From Myxosarcina sp. GA_180221_E-2-1-MAG-40_15 (lineage in GTDB: Bacteria; Cyanobacteriota; Cyanobacteriia; Cyanobacteriales; Xenococcaceae): a DNA stretch of 51,764 bases. The stretch lies in NCBI GenBank assembly GCA_020692205.1, contig JAIMKV010000029.1, positions 1 through 51,764 on the forward strand, given 5' to 3'. This document shows positions 44,374 through 51,764 of this stretch, one piece after another. Positions within the stretch are counted from its first letter, which is position 1. Each line of letters begins with the position of its first letter. Below the pieces are notes generated by a model, which saw nothing but the letters and a program-made list of their open reading frames with translations, searched no databases and was not told the origin of the DNA. The translations under genes and the position numbers were made by a program.

Positions 44374-46899
44374 ATGGCACAGCAGCTTAATTTGTTAGGA
44401 AATGGTCAAATCATTCCTACCCCTCTTCACCAAGAAATGGAGAGGTCATATCTTGAATATGCAATGAGTGTAATAGTCGGCAGAGCCTTACCCGACGTGA
44501 GAGACGGATTAAAACCCGTACATCGGCGTATTCTCTATGCTATGTATGAATTAGGCTTGACTCCCGATCGCCCTTATCGTAAATGCGCTCGCGTCGTCGG
44601 GGATGTTCTTGGTAAATATCATCCCCATGGCGATCAGTCAGTTTATGATGCTTTGGTGCGCCTGGTGCAGAGTTTTTCAACTCGCTATCCTTTGTTAGAT
44701 GGTCACGGTAACTTTGGTTCGGTAGATAATGACCCGCCCGCAGCCATGCGCTACACCGAAACCCGACTTGCTCCCGTTGCTTTTGAAGCAATGCTGACAG
44801 AAATTGGGGAAGCGACGGTCAACTTTAGTAATAACTTTGATAACTCTCAAACTGAGCCGATTGTTTTACCCGTTCAGCTACCAATTTTGCTCCTTAATGG
44901 CTGTTCGGGAATTGCTGTCGGGATGGCGACTAATATCCCGCCTCATAATTTAGGAGAGGTGGTGGATGGTTTAATTGCTCTGATTGATCGCCCGACCATA
45001 ACCGATGAAAAACTCTGGGAACTAGTCCCTGGTCCTGATTTTCCTACAGGGGGGGAGATTGTTGAGGTCAAAGGAATTCAGGATGCTTACCGTACTGGCA
45101 GAGGCACGATCAAGATGCGGGGTATTGCCCAGATTGAGAAAATAGCGACAGGGAAGAAACGGCGTAAAGAGAAGAAAGCGATCGTGATTACTGAGCTACC
45201 ATATCAGGTCAATAAAGCTGGCTGGATCGAAAAGACGGCTGACCTAGTAAATCAGGGCAGAATCGAGGGAATTTCTGATATTAGGGATGAAAGCGATCGC
45301 AGTGGGATGCGGGTGGTAATTGAACTTAAAAAAGATATCACTGCTCAAAAAGTGATCCATCAGCTCTATAGCCATACTGCATTACAAAGCAATTTTGGGT
45401 CAATTATGCTGGCATTGGTCGATAATAAGCCTATTCAGCTTCCTTTACGCAATATACTTGAAGAATTCCTCAAATTCCGTGAAGCTACTCTTAGAAGGCA
45501 ATATAGCCACGAACTAGAACAGGCTAATCAAAGGCTGCATTTAGTTGAAGGTCTGTTGTTGGCTCTAAATCGAATTGATGCGGTGATTGAGATCCTCCGT
45601 CATGCAGCTGATGGGACTACAGCTAAGTTACGTCTGCAAGATGAGTTAGACTTCTCACCAACTCAGGGAGATTCGATTTTGGCGATGCCAATGCGTCGTT
45701 TAACAGGCTTAGAAAAGCAGAAGCTAGAAACTGAATCAACGGATCTACAGGAACGGATTGCTGAGTTGAATCGAGTTTTAGGCGATCGCCATGAACTAAT
45801 GAAGTCGCTTAAAAGAGAATTACGTTCTCTCAAGCGCAAGTTTGGTGATGAACGTCGGACTCGCATTGTTAATGTGGAGGTTGCTGAAGAAATTAAGCCA
45901 GCCTTAACCCCCAAATCTCAGGATCGCGCAACCACTCCTCAGAAAGATCCTGCCTTGAGCGTATCTCCTACCCTAACTTTTGAACGCTCTCCCCAGGCGA
46001 AATTAAAAGTAACTAGCTCTGGCTGTGTTTATTGGTCAAATCCGACTGAAGATCCTGAAGCCAATAATTCAGCACCGCAAACAGGAGCAGATTTTATTCT
46101 TGAGCAAGAATCAATCGGCGATCGCGATAAACTAATTGTGGTTACCGATAGTGGCAAAGCCTATCCGCTCCCCATTGAAGAAATTCCCTCTAGCCTTGAA
46201 AGTACTGAGCTACGAGCTGTAGAACTTTTGTCCTCAGCAGCACAGCGAGATGCTAAGACGACGGTGGCGCATTTCTTCCTGCCCAAAAATCATCAGAATT
46301 TGGACTTAGTCATGCTGACTGAAAAAGGCATCATTAAACGTTTAGCGGCAACTGAACTAGACGCTTTGGGCAATCGTGGCTTAGTTTTAGTCAAGCTGAA
46401 AGAGCAAGATGTCCTTAAGTACTTTTGTTTTACTCAAGAAGGCCGAGAAATGGCGATCGCTACTACGGGGGGACGTATCTTACGCTTGCCAGTCAATGAT
46501 ACTCAAATTCCCCTGATGGGACGAAATGCTCAAGGTAATCGAGTCATGCGTCTAAGATTAAAAGAAAGTTTGGTCGGTTGCTGTAGCGTTAGTGGGAATG
46601 ATTCTATCGCCGTAATTTCCCAGTTAGGATTTGGTAAGCGTATTGCCGTTAAGTCGCTAAGATTAGGTAATCGAGGGGATATTGGAACTCAGGCAATTCA
46701 ATTTACAACTAAGGAAGATATGCTAGCGGGAATTATTGCTACGACTAAGCAGGAAAATATTATTCTTACTACCAGCATTGAGCGCAGGTTAGTTTTACCA
46801 GTCAGCAGTCTCCAACAAACCGAGAAAAATAGTCAGGGCGAAAGAATTGGTAAACTTAAAACGAATGAGATTATTACTGGGGTTTGTCCGTTTGTGTGA
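44374..46899 (+). CDS. gyrA: DNA gyrase/topoisomerase IV subunit A paralogue
   Basis: 841 residues of the type IIA topoisomerase A subunit. The winged-helix/tower part shows '[33 protein letters not shown]', '[18 protein letters not shown]' and the catalytic Tyr127 in '[12 protein letters not shown]'. A coiled coil ('[11 protein letters not shown]...', about 380-480) follows. The C-terminal part has beta-propeller-like repeats ('[13 protein letters not shown]', '[14 protein letters not shown]', '[12 protein letters not shown]'). The canonical GyrA box (QRRGGKG-like) is not visible and a Pro/Lys/Thr-rich linker lies at about 505-540. Cyanobacteria commonly have two such genes. This looks like the divergent one and may work as topoisomerase IV rather than in negative supercoiling. 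The gene name is approximate (parC is the alternative). Confidence 0.85.
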   Translation: MAQQLNLLGNGQIIPTPLHQEMERSYLEYAMSVIVGRALPDVRDGLKPVHRRILYAMYELGLTPDRPYRKCARVVGDVLGKYHPHGDQSVYDALVRLVQSFSTRYPLLDGHGNFGSVDNDPPAAMRYTETRLAPVAFEAMLTEIGEATVNFSNNFDNSQTEPIVLPVQLPILLLNGCSGIAVGMATNIPPHNLGEVVDGLIALIDRPTITDEKLWELVPGPDFPTGGEIVEVKGIQDAYRTGRGTIKMRGIAQIEKIATGKKRRKEKKAIVITELPYQVNKAGWIEKTADLVNQGRIEGISDIRDESDRSGMRVVIELKKDITAQKVIHQLYSHTALQSNFGSIMLALVDNKPIQLPLRNILEEFLKFREATLRRQYSHELEQANQRLHLVEGLLLALNRIDAVIEILRHAADGTTAKLRLQDELDFSPTQGDSILAMPMRRLTGLEKQKLETESTDLQERIAELNRVLGDRHELMKSLKRELRSLKRKFGDERRTRIVNVEVAEEIKPALTPKSQDRATTPQKDPALSVSPTLTFERSPQAKLKVTSSGCVYWSNPTEDPEANNSAPQTGADFILEQESIGDRDKLIVVTDSGKAYPLPIEEIPSSLESTELRAVELLSSAAQRDAKTTVAHFFLPKNHQNLDLVMLTEKGIIKRLAATELDALGNRGLVLVKLKEQDVLKYFCFTQEGREMAIATTGGRILRLPVNDTQIPLMGRNAQGNRVMRLRLKESLVGCCSVSGNDSIAVISQLGFGKRIAVKSLRLGNRGDIGTQAIQFTTKEDMLAGIIATTKQENIILTTSIERRLVLPVSSLQQTEKNSQGERIGKLKTNEIITGVCPFV

Positions 46900-46900
46900 A

Positions 46901-46925
46901 GTCAAAAGTCAAAAGTCAAAAGTCA
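46901..46925. repeat. Tandem heptanucleotide array after the gyrA-like gene
   Basis: GTCAAAA is repeated three times and followed by a partial GTCA, starting 1 bp after the stop codon. Same type of short heptamer array as at 8514-8548 but with a different unit. Confidence 0.8.
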
Positions 46926-46997
46926 CATTACGCTAAAGCACATTGTACCCTTGTGGTATACACCTTCGGATATCCTGCTTGACAGAAGAAGTCAGAA

Positions 46998-47264
46998 GTG
47001 ACTCATTGCCATGCTCAGTCTCTTAGCTGGAAGATTGTGTTGATCGCTTTGTTGTTGGGTTTCTTCAATATTTTTTTGGTTCGAGAGACAATATTAGCTC
47101 AGTCAGAATTAGCTAATCCTCTCAAGACAGAAATAGACCAAAGCGATGTGCTAATTCCCTCTGGTTATGACCAAAGAGAACTATTTTCTTTGGAAAAATA
47201 TCGAATTGAACAGACAATCAATAAACTCGCTCAAACACTTTTCCCAACTATTCCATCCAGGTAG
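46998..47264 (+). CDS. Small hypothetical protein with signal-like N-terminus
   Basis: 88 residues from a GTG. An N-terminal hydrophobic segment ('IVLIALLLGFFNIFLV', residues 13-28) is followed by a possible cleavage site ('ILAQSELA'), suggesting a small exported protein. The remainder is polar, without a known domain. There is no clear ribosome-binding site and no in-frame ATG, so the call is tentative. Confidence 0.4.
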   Translation: MTHCHAQSLSWKIVLIALLLGFFNIFLVRETILAQSELANPLKTEIDQSDVLIPSGYDQRELFSLEKYRIEQTINKLAQTLFPTIPSR

Positions 47265-47294
47265 CGATCGCCTAAATAATTTTTCAGCTTAGGC

Positions 47295-47326
47295 TTGACT
47301 CTCTAGTTTGCTAGAGAGTTTAAACT
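47295..47326 (+). promoter_or_regulatory. MerR/CueR-type promoter of the copper operon
   Basis: A -35 box TTGACT (47295-47300) and a -10 box TAAACT (47321-47326) are separated by a 20-bp spacer that carries a perfect dyad: ACTCTCTAG (47298-47306), TTTG, CTAGAGAGT (47311-47319). An over-long spacer occupied by a dyad is the hallmark of MerR-family activator sites, and it closely resembles E. coli CueR-copA and cyanobacterial CoaR-coaT sites. Transcription would start about 30 bp before the HMA chaperone gene. Confidence 0.65.
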
Positions 47327-47362
47327 AATTTCAGCATTAAATAAATAAACTAATTAAACATC

Positions 47363-47557
47363 TTGACTATACAACTCAAAGTTCCCAATATGGCTTGTGC
47401 TGCCTGTGGCAAAACCATTACCAAAGCAATTCAAGCAATCGATTCCCAAGCCGAAGTCCAAACCGATCCTCAAACCAAACAGGTAACGATAGAAAGCAAC
47501 GCATCTGAATCATCCGTCAGAGAAGCGATCGCTGCTGCTGGTTATCCTCCTGCTTAA
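47363..47557 (+). CDS. copZ: Copper chaperone-like HMA-domain protein
   Basis: 64 residues, a single heavy-metal-associated domain with the copper-binding MACAAC motif (residues 10-15) and the ferredoxin-like beta-alpha-beta pattern ('[21 protein letters not shown]'). It would carry Cu(I) to the P-type ATPase encoded 26 bp downstream, like CopZ/Atx1. The only possible start before an upstream stop is TTG. Cotranscribed with copA and the cupredoxin gene from the MerR-type promoter. Confidence 0.88.
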   Translation: MTIQLKVPNMACAACGKTITKAIQAIDSQAEVQTDPQTKQVTIESNASESSVREAIAAAGYPPA

Positions 47558-47583
47558 ATCAAATCAACCTTTTTCCCAAAATC

Positions 47584-49872
47584 ATGAATACAAGAGCGAA
47601 TCTAGAAAAGATTAATCTCAAACTCAGGGGGATGAGTTGCGCCTCCTGCGCTAGCAGTATTGAAGAGGCGATTAACCATGTACCTGGGGTAGCTGAGTGT
47701 AGCGTCAACTTTGGTGCAGAACAAGCTGCGATTAAATACAATCCTCGCCAAACTAGTATTGAAGATATTCAAGATGCAGTAGAAGAAGCAGGATATGCAG
47801 CCTATTCTCTTCAAGAACAAGAAATGGTTACGGGAGAGGATGACCAGGAAAAAGCAGCACGTAGGGCAGAATCCCGCGATTTGTTCCGTAAAATAATTGT
47901 TGGTGGCGTAATTAGCGTTATTCTAATTATTGGTTCGTTACCGATGATGACTGGGCTAGAAATCTCCTTGATTCCTGCATGGTTGCATAACCCTTGGCTG
48001 CAATTAATTCTAACTACACCCGTACAGTTTTGGTGCGGTTACAGATTTTATATCGGTGCCTGGAAAGCCTTTAAACGTCATACTGCTACGATGGACACTC
48101 TGATTGCTCTAGGTACGAGTGCAGCCTATTTTTATTCTTTATTTGCTACCGTATTTCCTGGTTTCTTTCTCAATCAAGGCTTGATGCCAGAGGTATATTA
48201 CGAAACTGCCGCCGTAATTATTACGATGATTTTACTCGGACAGTGGTTTGAAAATCGTGCCAAAGGACAAACCTCAGAAGCAATTCGGCAATTAATGGGT
48301 TTACAGGCTAGAGATGCCAGAGTAATACGTAACGGCAGAGAAATAGACGTACCGATCAACGAAGTACAGATTGACGACATTATCTTAGTCCGCCCTGGAG
48401 AAAAGATTCCTGTTGACGGCGAAATAATCAGCGGTAGTTCTACTATTGATGAAGCAATGGTGACGGGGGAAAGTATTCCTGTTCAAAAACAGCCAGGGGA
48501 TGAAGTAATTGGCGCAACGATTAATAAAACAGGTAGTTTTCAGTTTAGGGCTACTAGAGTTGGTACTAATACAGTATTGGCTCAGATAGTTAAACTGGTA
48601 CAAGATGCCCAAGGTTCAAAAGCACCAATCCAAAGACTAGCCGATCAAGTTACTGGTTGGTTTGCTCCTGTAGTAATTGCGATCGCCATTGCCACTTTTG
48701 TGCTGTGGTTTACCATCATGGGGAATATTTCTCTAGCCCTGATTACTACCGTTGGGGTGCTAATCATCGCCTGTCCCTGTGCTTTGGGTTTGGCTACTCC
48801 CACCTCAGTAATGGTAGGTACGGGTAAAGGTGCAGAAAATGGAATTTTAATTAAAGGTGCAGAGAGTTTAGAATTAGCTCACAAAATTCAAACTGTTGTT
48901 TTAGATAAAACTGGCACGATTACCGCAGGTAAACCGACTGTTACTAACTATATTACGGTTAAAGGTAGTGGTAACGATGCCAAACTTAAGCTATTGCGTT
49001 TAGTTGCAGCAGTCGAACGTAATTCCGAACATCCTTTGGCTGAATCAGTAGTCAGACACGCTCAATCACAAGAGATTAAACTTGCCGAATGCGATGACTT
49101 TCAAGCGATCGCCGGTAGTGGAGTACAGGGTAGGGTTTTGGGTAATTTAGTCCAAATCGGTACTCGACGCTGGCTGGCTGAACTGGGTATCAAAACTGAT
49201 AGTTTACAACCGCAAAAAGATATTTGGGAAGCAGAAGCCAAAACCGTAGTTTTAATTGCCGTAAACAGTGAACTAGCAGGCATGATGGGGATTGCCGATG
49301 CTGTTAAACCTGCTTCTACCGCAGCAGTTAAAGCATTACGCAACTTGAATTTAGAAGTAGTAATGCTTACAGGAGATAATCAAAAAACCGCCGAGGCGAT
49401 CGCTCGTCAAGTGGGTATAGTTAGGGTAGAAGCGGAAGTACGTCCCGATCAAAAAGCAGCCAAAATAAGAGAACTACAGCAAGAAGGAAAGATAGTGGCC
49501 ATGGTAGGGGATGGCATTAATGATGCTCCTGCACTAGCTCAAGCAGATGTGGGGATAGCGATTGGTACGGGAACGGATGTGGCGATCGCAGCGAGTGATA
49601 TTACCCTGATTTCAGGTGAGTTGCAGGGCATTGTTACCGCGATCGAGTTGAGTAAAGCAACGATTAATAATATTCGTCAAAATCTTTTCTTTGCCTTTAT
49701 TTACAACGTTCTGGGTATTCCCATCGCCGCAGGAATCTTATTTCCTTTCTTTGGTTGGTTACTCAACCCAATTATTGCCGGGGGTGCGATGGCGTTTAGT
49801 TCGGTTTCGGTGGTAACTAATGCCTTACGTCTACGTAAATTTAAAACTAGGTACCAGCTATCAGTGAGGTAG
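47584..49872 (+). CDS. copA: Cu(I)-transporting P1B-type ATPase
   Basis: 762 residues. One N-terminal HMA domain (GMSCASC at 16-22), then eight expected membrane segments. The actuator 'TGES' lies in '[11 protein letters not shown]', the transmembrane metal site is CPC ('[15 protein letters not shown]', about 397-399), the phosphorylated Asp is at about 441 in '[11 protein letters not shown]', the HP motif is in '[11 protein letters not shown]', and the hinge is '[21 protein letters not shown]'. These features give Cu(I) specificity. The pump moves Cu(I) out of the cytoplasm, or into the thylakoid if it is a PacS-type protein. It lies between copZ and a cupredoxin gene. Confidence 0.95.
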   Translation: MNTRANLEKINLKLRGMSCASCASSIEEAINHVPGVAECSVNFGAEQAAIKYNPRQTSIEDIQDAVEEAGYAAYSLQEQEMVTGEDDQEKAARRAESRDLFRKIIVGGVISVILIIGSLPMMTGLEISLIPAWLHNPWLQLILTTPVQFWCGYRFYIGAWKAFKRHTATMDTLIALGTSAAYFYSLFATVFPGFFLNQGLMPEVYYETAAVIITMILLGQWFENRAKGQTSEAIRQLMGLQARDARVIRNGREIDVPINEVQIDDIILVRPGEKIPVDGEIISGSSTIDEAMVTGESIPVQKQPGDEVIGATINKTGSFQFRATRVGTNTVLAQIVKLVQDAQGSKAPIQRLADQVTGWFAPVVIAIAIATFVLWFTIMGNISLALITTVGVLIIACPCALGLATPTSVMVGTGKGAENGILIKGAESLELAHKIQTVVLDKTGTITAGKPTVTNYITVKGSGNDAKLKLLRLVAAVERNSEHPLAESVVRHAQSQEIKLAECDDFQAIAGSGVQGRVLGNLVQIGTRRWLAELGIKTDSLQPQKDIWEAEAKTVVLIAVNSELAGMMGIADAVKPASTAAVKALRNLNLEVVMLTGDNQKTAEAIARQVGIVRVEAEVRPDQKAAKIRELQQEGKIVAMVGDGINDAPALAQADVGIAIGTGTDVAIAASDITLISGELQGIVTAIELSKATINNIRQNLFFAFIYNVLGIPIAAGILFPFFGWLLNPIIAGGAMAFSSVSVVTNALRLRKFKTRYQLSVR

Positions 49873-49876
49873 ATAT

Positions 49877-50395
49877 ATGCTCAATAAACATAAAATTATC
49901 GGCAGTCTGGCTGGAGTAGGATTTTTTCTCGTGTTAACTCCTAATATTACCCTAGCTCAAGGACATGAAATGGAGCCAGCCTCACCAAAAGCAACAAGCC
50001 AATTTCAAAAGATAGAACAGCCTATCGGCTTAAAGCTTGCCGTCGTGTTAGGTGGATTGGGCTTAATTGGTGCAGAACTTTGGTGGTTTATGTTTGGCAA
50101 AACTAAATCCCTCAAAGCACAGGTTAAACAGGGAATTCAGTCAGTAGATATTATTGTAGACGGTGGTTATACCCCCGACAGAATCCAAGTGACTGCTGGC
50201 GAACCAGTTAGATTGAACTTCTACCGTCAAGATCCTCGTGGCTGTCTAGAACAGGTTCTCTTACCAGACTTTAATCAGGCATTAAGTTTAACTCTAAACC
50301 AAACTACTTCAGTTGAAATTGTGCCAGAACAACCAGGAGAATATATCTTTACTTGTGGGATGAATATGTATCGAGGTGTAGTTCAAGCCGAATAA
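49877..50395 (+). CDS. Membrane-anchored cupredoxin-domain protein
   Basis: 172 residues. An N-terminal signal peptide ('IIGSLAGVGFFLVLTPNITLA'), a second hydrophobic segment ('LKLAVVLGGLGLIGAELWWFMFG', about 53-75), then a C-terminal beta-rich domain of the cupredoxin_1 type ('SVDIIVDGGYTPDRIQVTAGEPVRLNFYRQDPRGCLEQVLLPDF' and 'QPGEYIFTCGMNMYRGVV'). Cys and Met residues in 'CLEQ' and 'CGMNM' are plausible copper ligands. It starts 4 bp after copA and is therefore part of the copper operon. It may bind copper on the outer face next to CopA. Confidence 0.85.
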   Translation: MLNKHKIIGSLAGVGFFLVLTPNITLAQGHEMEPASPKATSQFQKIEQPIGLKLAVVLGGLGLIGAELWWFMFGKTKSLKAQVKQGIQSVDIIVDGGYTPDRIQVTAGEPVRLNFYRQDPRGCLEQVLLPDFNQALSLTLNQTTSVEIVPEQPGEYIFTCGMNMYRGVVQAE

Positions 50396-50401
50396 AATAA
50401 G

Positions 50402-50430
50402 TTGAGCCTTGAAGTGAATTCAAGACTCAA
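50402..50430. terminator. Hairpin between the copper operon and the phosphatase gene
   Basis: Arms TTGAGCCTTGAA (50402-50413) and TTCAAGACTCAA (50419-50430) pair with one mismatch around a 5-nt loop, between convergent genes and 7 bp after the cupredoxin stop codon. No T-run follows, so the terminator role is inferred. Confidence 0.55.
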
Positions 50431-50470
50431 CCCCGCCACATATTGCGGTTAAGGTATTAAAAATAACGCA

Positions 50471-51764
50471 CTAGACAAAAACAAAATTGTCGGCATTCAA
50501 ACTAGCAGCATCGATACCTTGTAGAATTGCCAAGTCGCTGTTACTACCACTAATTAAAGCATCTCCATTACTATCAGTAATACTCAATTCCTCGAAGCTA
50601 AGATCCAAGCCAGCAATCCCCAGAACATCAACCCCAGACTCAAAATCAGTAATAGTGTTGGTTGATTCGGGAACTTGAGCATTAGCAAGCCAAAATTGGT
50701 CTGCGCCTTCGCCTCCAGTAATGATATTATCGCCACCATCAGTAGCAAAGAAACGATCTGCACCTTCAGCACCAACAACGCGATCGCCCGTACCCAAAAT
50801 AGCCAGATCGTCGCCACCATCTAGATAGATGCGGTTGTTACCCTCACCACTAATAGCAGCATCAACTAAATCATTACCTGCACCAGCAAAAACCAAATTC
50901 TCACTTCCTGCTAACTCAATAATATCGATATTTGTAGTACCGAACAAAGGTTCAAAGCTGGTATTTTCGCTATCATCTTCTTGCTCTTTTCCGTCATCAG
51001 CTACTTCTTCAGGCGTAACCCCAAACAGAGTTTGATACATAATCCGATACATATCAGTGTTGTCTACCGTAGATTCTAAAAGATCGGAGTTTAAACCGTA
51101 ACCTTTAGACACAATACTACCCGCAACATCACTGGTACTAACATAACCTAGACCAAAATCAAAATTATCTCCGTCTGCATCGGGTGCGCCAGTGGTAAAA
51201 GGTGCTGTGTCATTTCCAGTAGTGCCATCTAGAGGAACAGGAATACCGTCGGCATCATCACCAAAAGCAGCTAATTCTGGCTGTACGTCAATTGTACCGA
51301 CAGTTTCACTGTCTTCATCAACATCAATTACTTCTAGACCGCCAGCATCGCTATCGGCAGCAGTCAAAACCAAAGTATTAGGATCGACATTGTTAACAAA
51401 ATCTTGCGCTACGCCAATGGCTTCATCAGCCCGCAAGGTGGCTTCAATCGTACCTGCACCGTTATTATTATTAGCAAAGTTATCCGAACCTTCCTCTTCC
51501 ATAACAACCATAAAGCCGTCTTCAGCCTGGGCAAACTTGTCCAAACCTAGAGTTTTATCCAGCATTTCGGCAACAGTCGGTGGATTTTCGTTTCCTGGTT
51601 GTCCGTAGAGAATCAGTTCGCCATTTTCATCGACCAAGCCCTCTTCAGTTAACGTTGCCTCGTCAGTATCGTTATAGGTATCTTCGGCGGCAAAAATACC
51701 CAGCACTTTGTCAGCGTCAGCGGGTAAATTATTTAATTCTTCGCGAGTGCAATGGTTCGGACAA
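50471..51764 (-). CDS. Alkaline phosphatase-family protein with C-terminal RTX-like repeats (5' end outside window)
   Basis: The frame is open to the right edge, so the N-terminus is missing; a GTG at 51706 is internal. The visible about 430 residues start with the C-terminal half of a PhoA-type (PF00245) domain: 'GFMVVMEEEGSDNFANNNNGAGTIEATLRADEAIGVAQDFV', 'PNTLVLTAADSDAGGLEVI' and 'VDNTDMYRIMYQTLFGV'. By alignment to E. coli PhoA, the zinc ligands His331, His370 and His412 are occupied by Asn, Ser and Asp. The C-terminus carries glycine/aspartate-rich nonapeptide-like repeats ('GAGNDLVDA', 'LDGGDDLAILG', 'GGEGADQFWL'), as in calcium-binding RTX proteins exported by type I secretion. The residues keep the fold, but metal use is probably unlike PhoA. 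Confidence 0.8.
   Translation of the reverse strand, partial: CPNHCTREELNNLPADADKVLGIFAAEDTYNDTDEATLTEEGLVDENGELILYGQPGNENPPTVAEMLDKTLGLDKFAQAEDGFMVVMEEEGSDNFANNNNGAGTIEATLRADEAIGVAQDFVNNVDPNTLVLTAADSDAGGLEVIDVDEDSETVGTIDVQPELAAFGDDADGIPVPLDGTTGNDTAPFTTGAPDADGDNFDFGLGYVSTSDVAGSIVSKGYGLNSDLLESTVDNTDMYRIMYQTLFGVTPEEVADDGKEQEDDSENTSFEPLFGTTNIDIIELAGSENLVFAGAGNDLVDAAISGEGNNRIYLDGGDDLAILGTGDRVVGAEGADRFFATDGGDNIITGGEGADQFWLANAQVPESTNTITDFESGVDVLGIAGLDLSFEELSITDSNGDALISGSNSDLAILQGIDAASLNADNFVFV

Noticed and set aside
47298-47319. The copper-promoter dyad as a rho-independent terminator of the preceding small gene
   Set aside because: The T content after the stem is poor, and the correctly spaced -35 and -10 boxes fit a MerR-type promoter better. 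A dual role is not excluded.
51704-51706. GTG as the start of the alkaline phosphatase gene
   Set aside because: The frame stays open to the window edge and the fold requires a long N-terminal half, so this codon is internal.
1-51764. CRISPR arrays, tRNA or rRNA genes, prophage or complete transposase genes
   Set aside because: No regularly spaced repeats, tRNA-like T-loops, rRNA segments or transposase-like proteins were seen on either strand.

Overview
This window looks like a stretch of cyanobacterial chromosome. It is fairly AT-rich, and the HIP1 octamer GCGATCGC recurs throughout, inside and between genes. The gene content also fits a cyanobacterium: a five-cysteine FurA-type regulator, glgC, a pilMNOQ cluster without pilP, a DUF1517 protein, TamB, an RppA-like response regulator, and a second gyrA-like gene. 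I could not place it below phylum level. No rRNA, tRNA, CRISPR array, intact insertion sequence or prophage was found.

Layout. At 0.4-10 kb, mostly on the minus strand: tamB, tmk, a mercuric-reductase-like flavoprotein without its redox cysteines, a cobD-type PLP enzyme, and an HU gene. At 10.4-15.6 kb, minus strand: type IV pilus genes pilM-pilN-pilO-pilQ. At 16-21.5 kb, mostly plus strand: a sugar-type ABC substrate-binding lipoprotein, Fur, SufE (minus), glgC and a DnaJ protein. At 21.6-26.8 kb: a TldD/PmbA protein (minus), pdhB, a UPF0114 membrane protein, a glycosyltransferase and a DUF1517 protein. At 26.9-30.3 kb: an FHA-PAS-GAF-PAS histidine kinase followed by a response regulator. 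At 30.5-38 kb: small proteins, a DUF6492-like protein, an L,D-transpeptidase with an apparent frameshift, folD, a lipoprotein, a Nudix protein, a C-terminal processing peptidase, a cupin and a polysaccharide deacetylase. At 38.3-46.9 kb: an RppA-like regulator, gnd, a DUF362 protein, a second glycosyltransferase, a single-domain response regulator and a gyrA/parC-like gene. At 47.3-50.4 kb: a copper operon (HMA chaperone, CopA, membrane cupredoxin) behind a MerR/CueR-type promoter. From 50.5 kb to the right edge: the 3' part of an alkaline-phosphatase-family gene with RTX-like repeats.

Most genes are housekeeping or envelope functions rather than one linked system. The clear functional groups are the pilus cluster, the kinase/regulator pair and the copper operon. 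I found no convincing new multi-gene system.

The best leads are local sequence oddities. Repeat-like DNA has apparently entered three protein genes in frame: cobD, the pilQ signal peptide, and fur, where it splits the C-terminal CxxC. The L,D-transpeptidase has a perfect Shine-Dalgarno and start, but seven T residues and TGA throw it out of frame, which could be +1 recoding, slippage or a mutation. The copper promoter lacks a nearby regulator gene. The alkaline-phosphatase homologue has lost the usual zinc-binding histidines. Tandem heptanucleotide arrays and several strong intergenic hairpins are also present.
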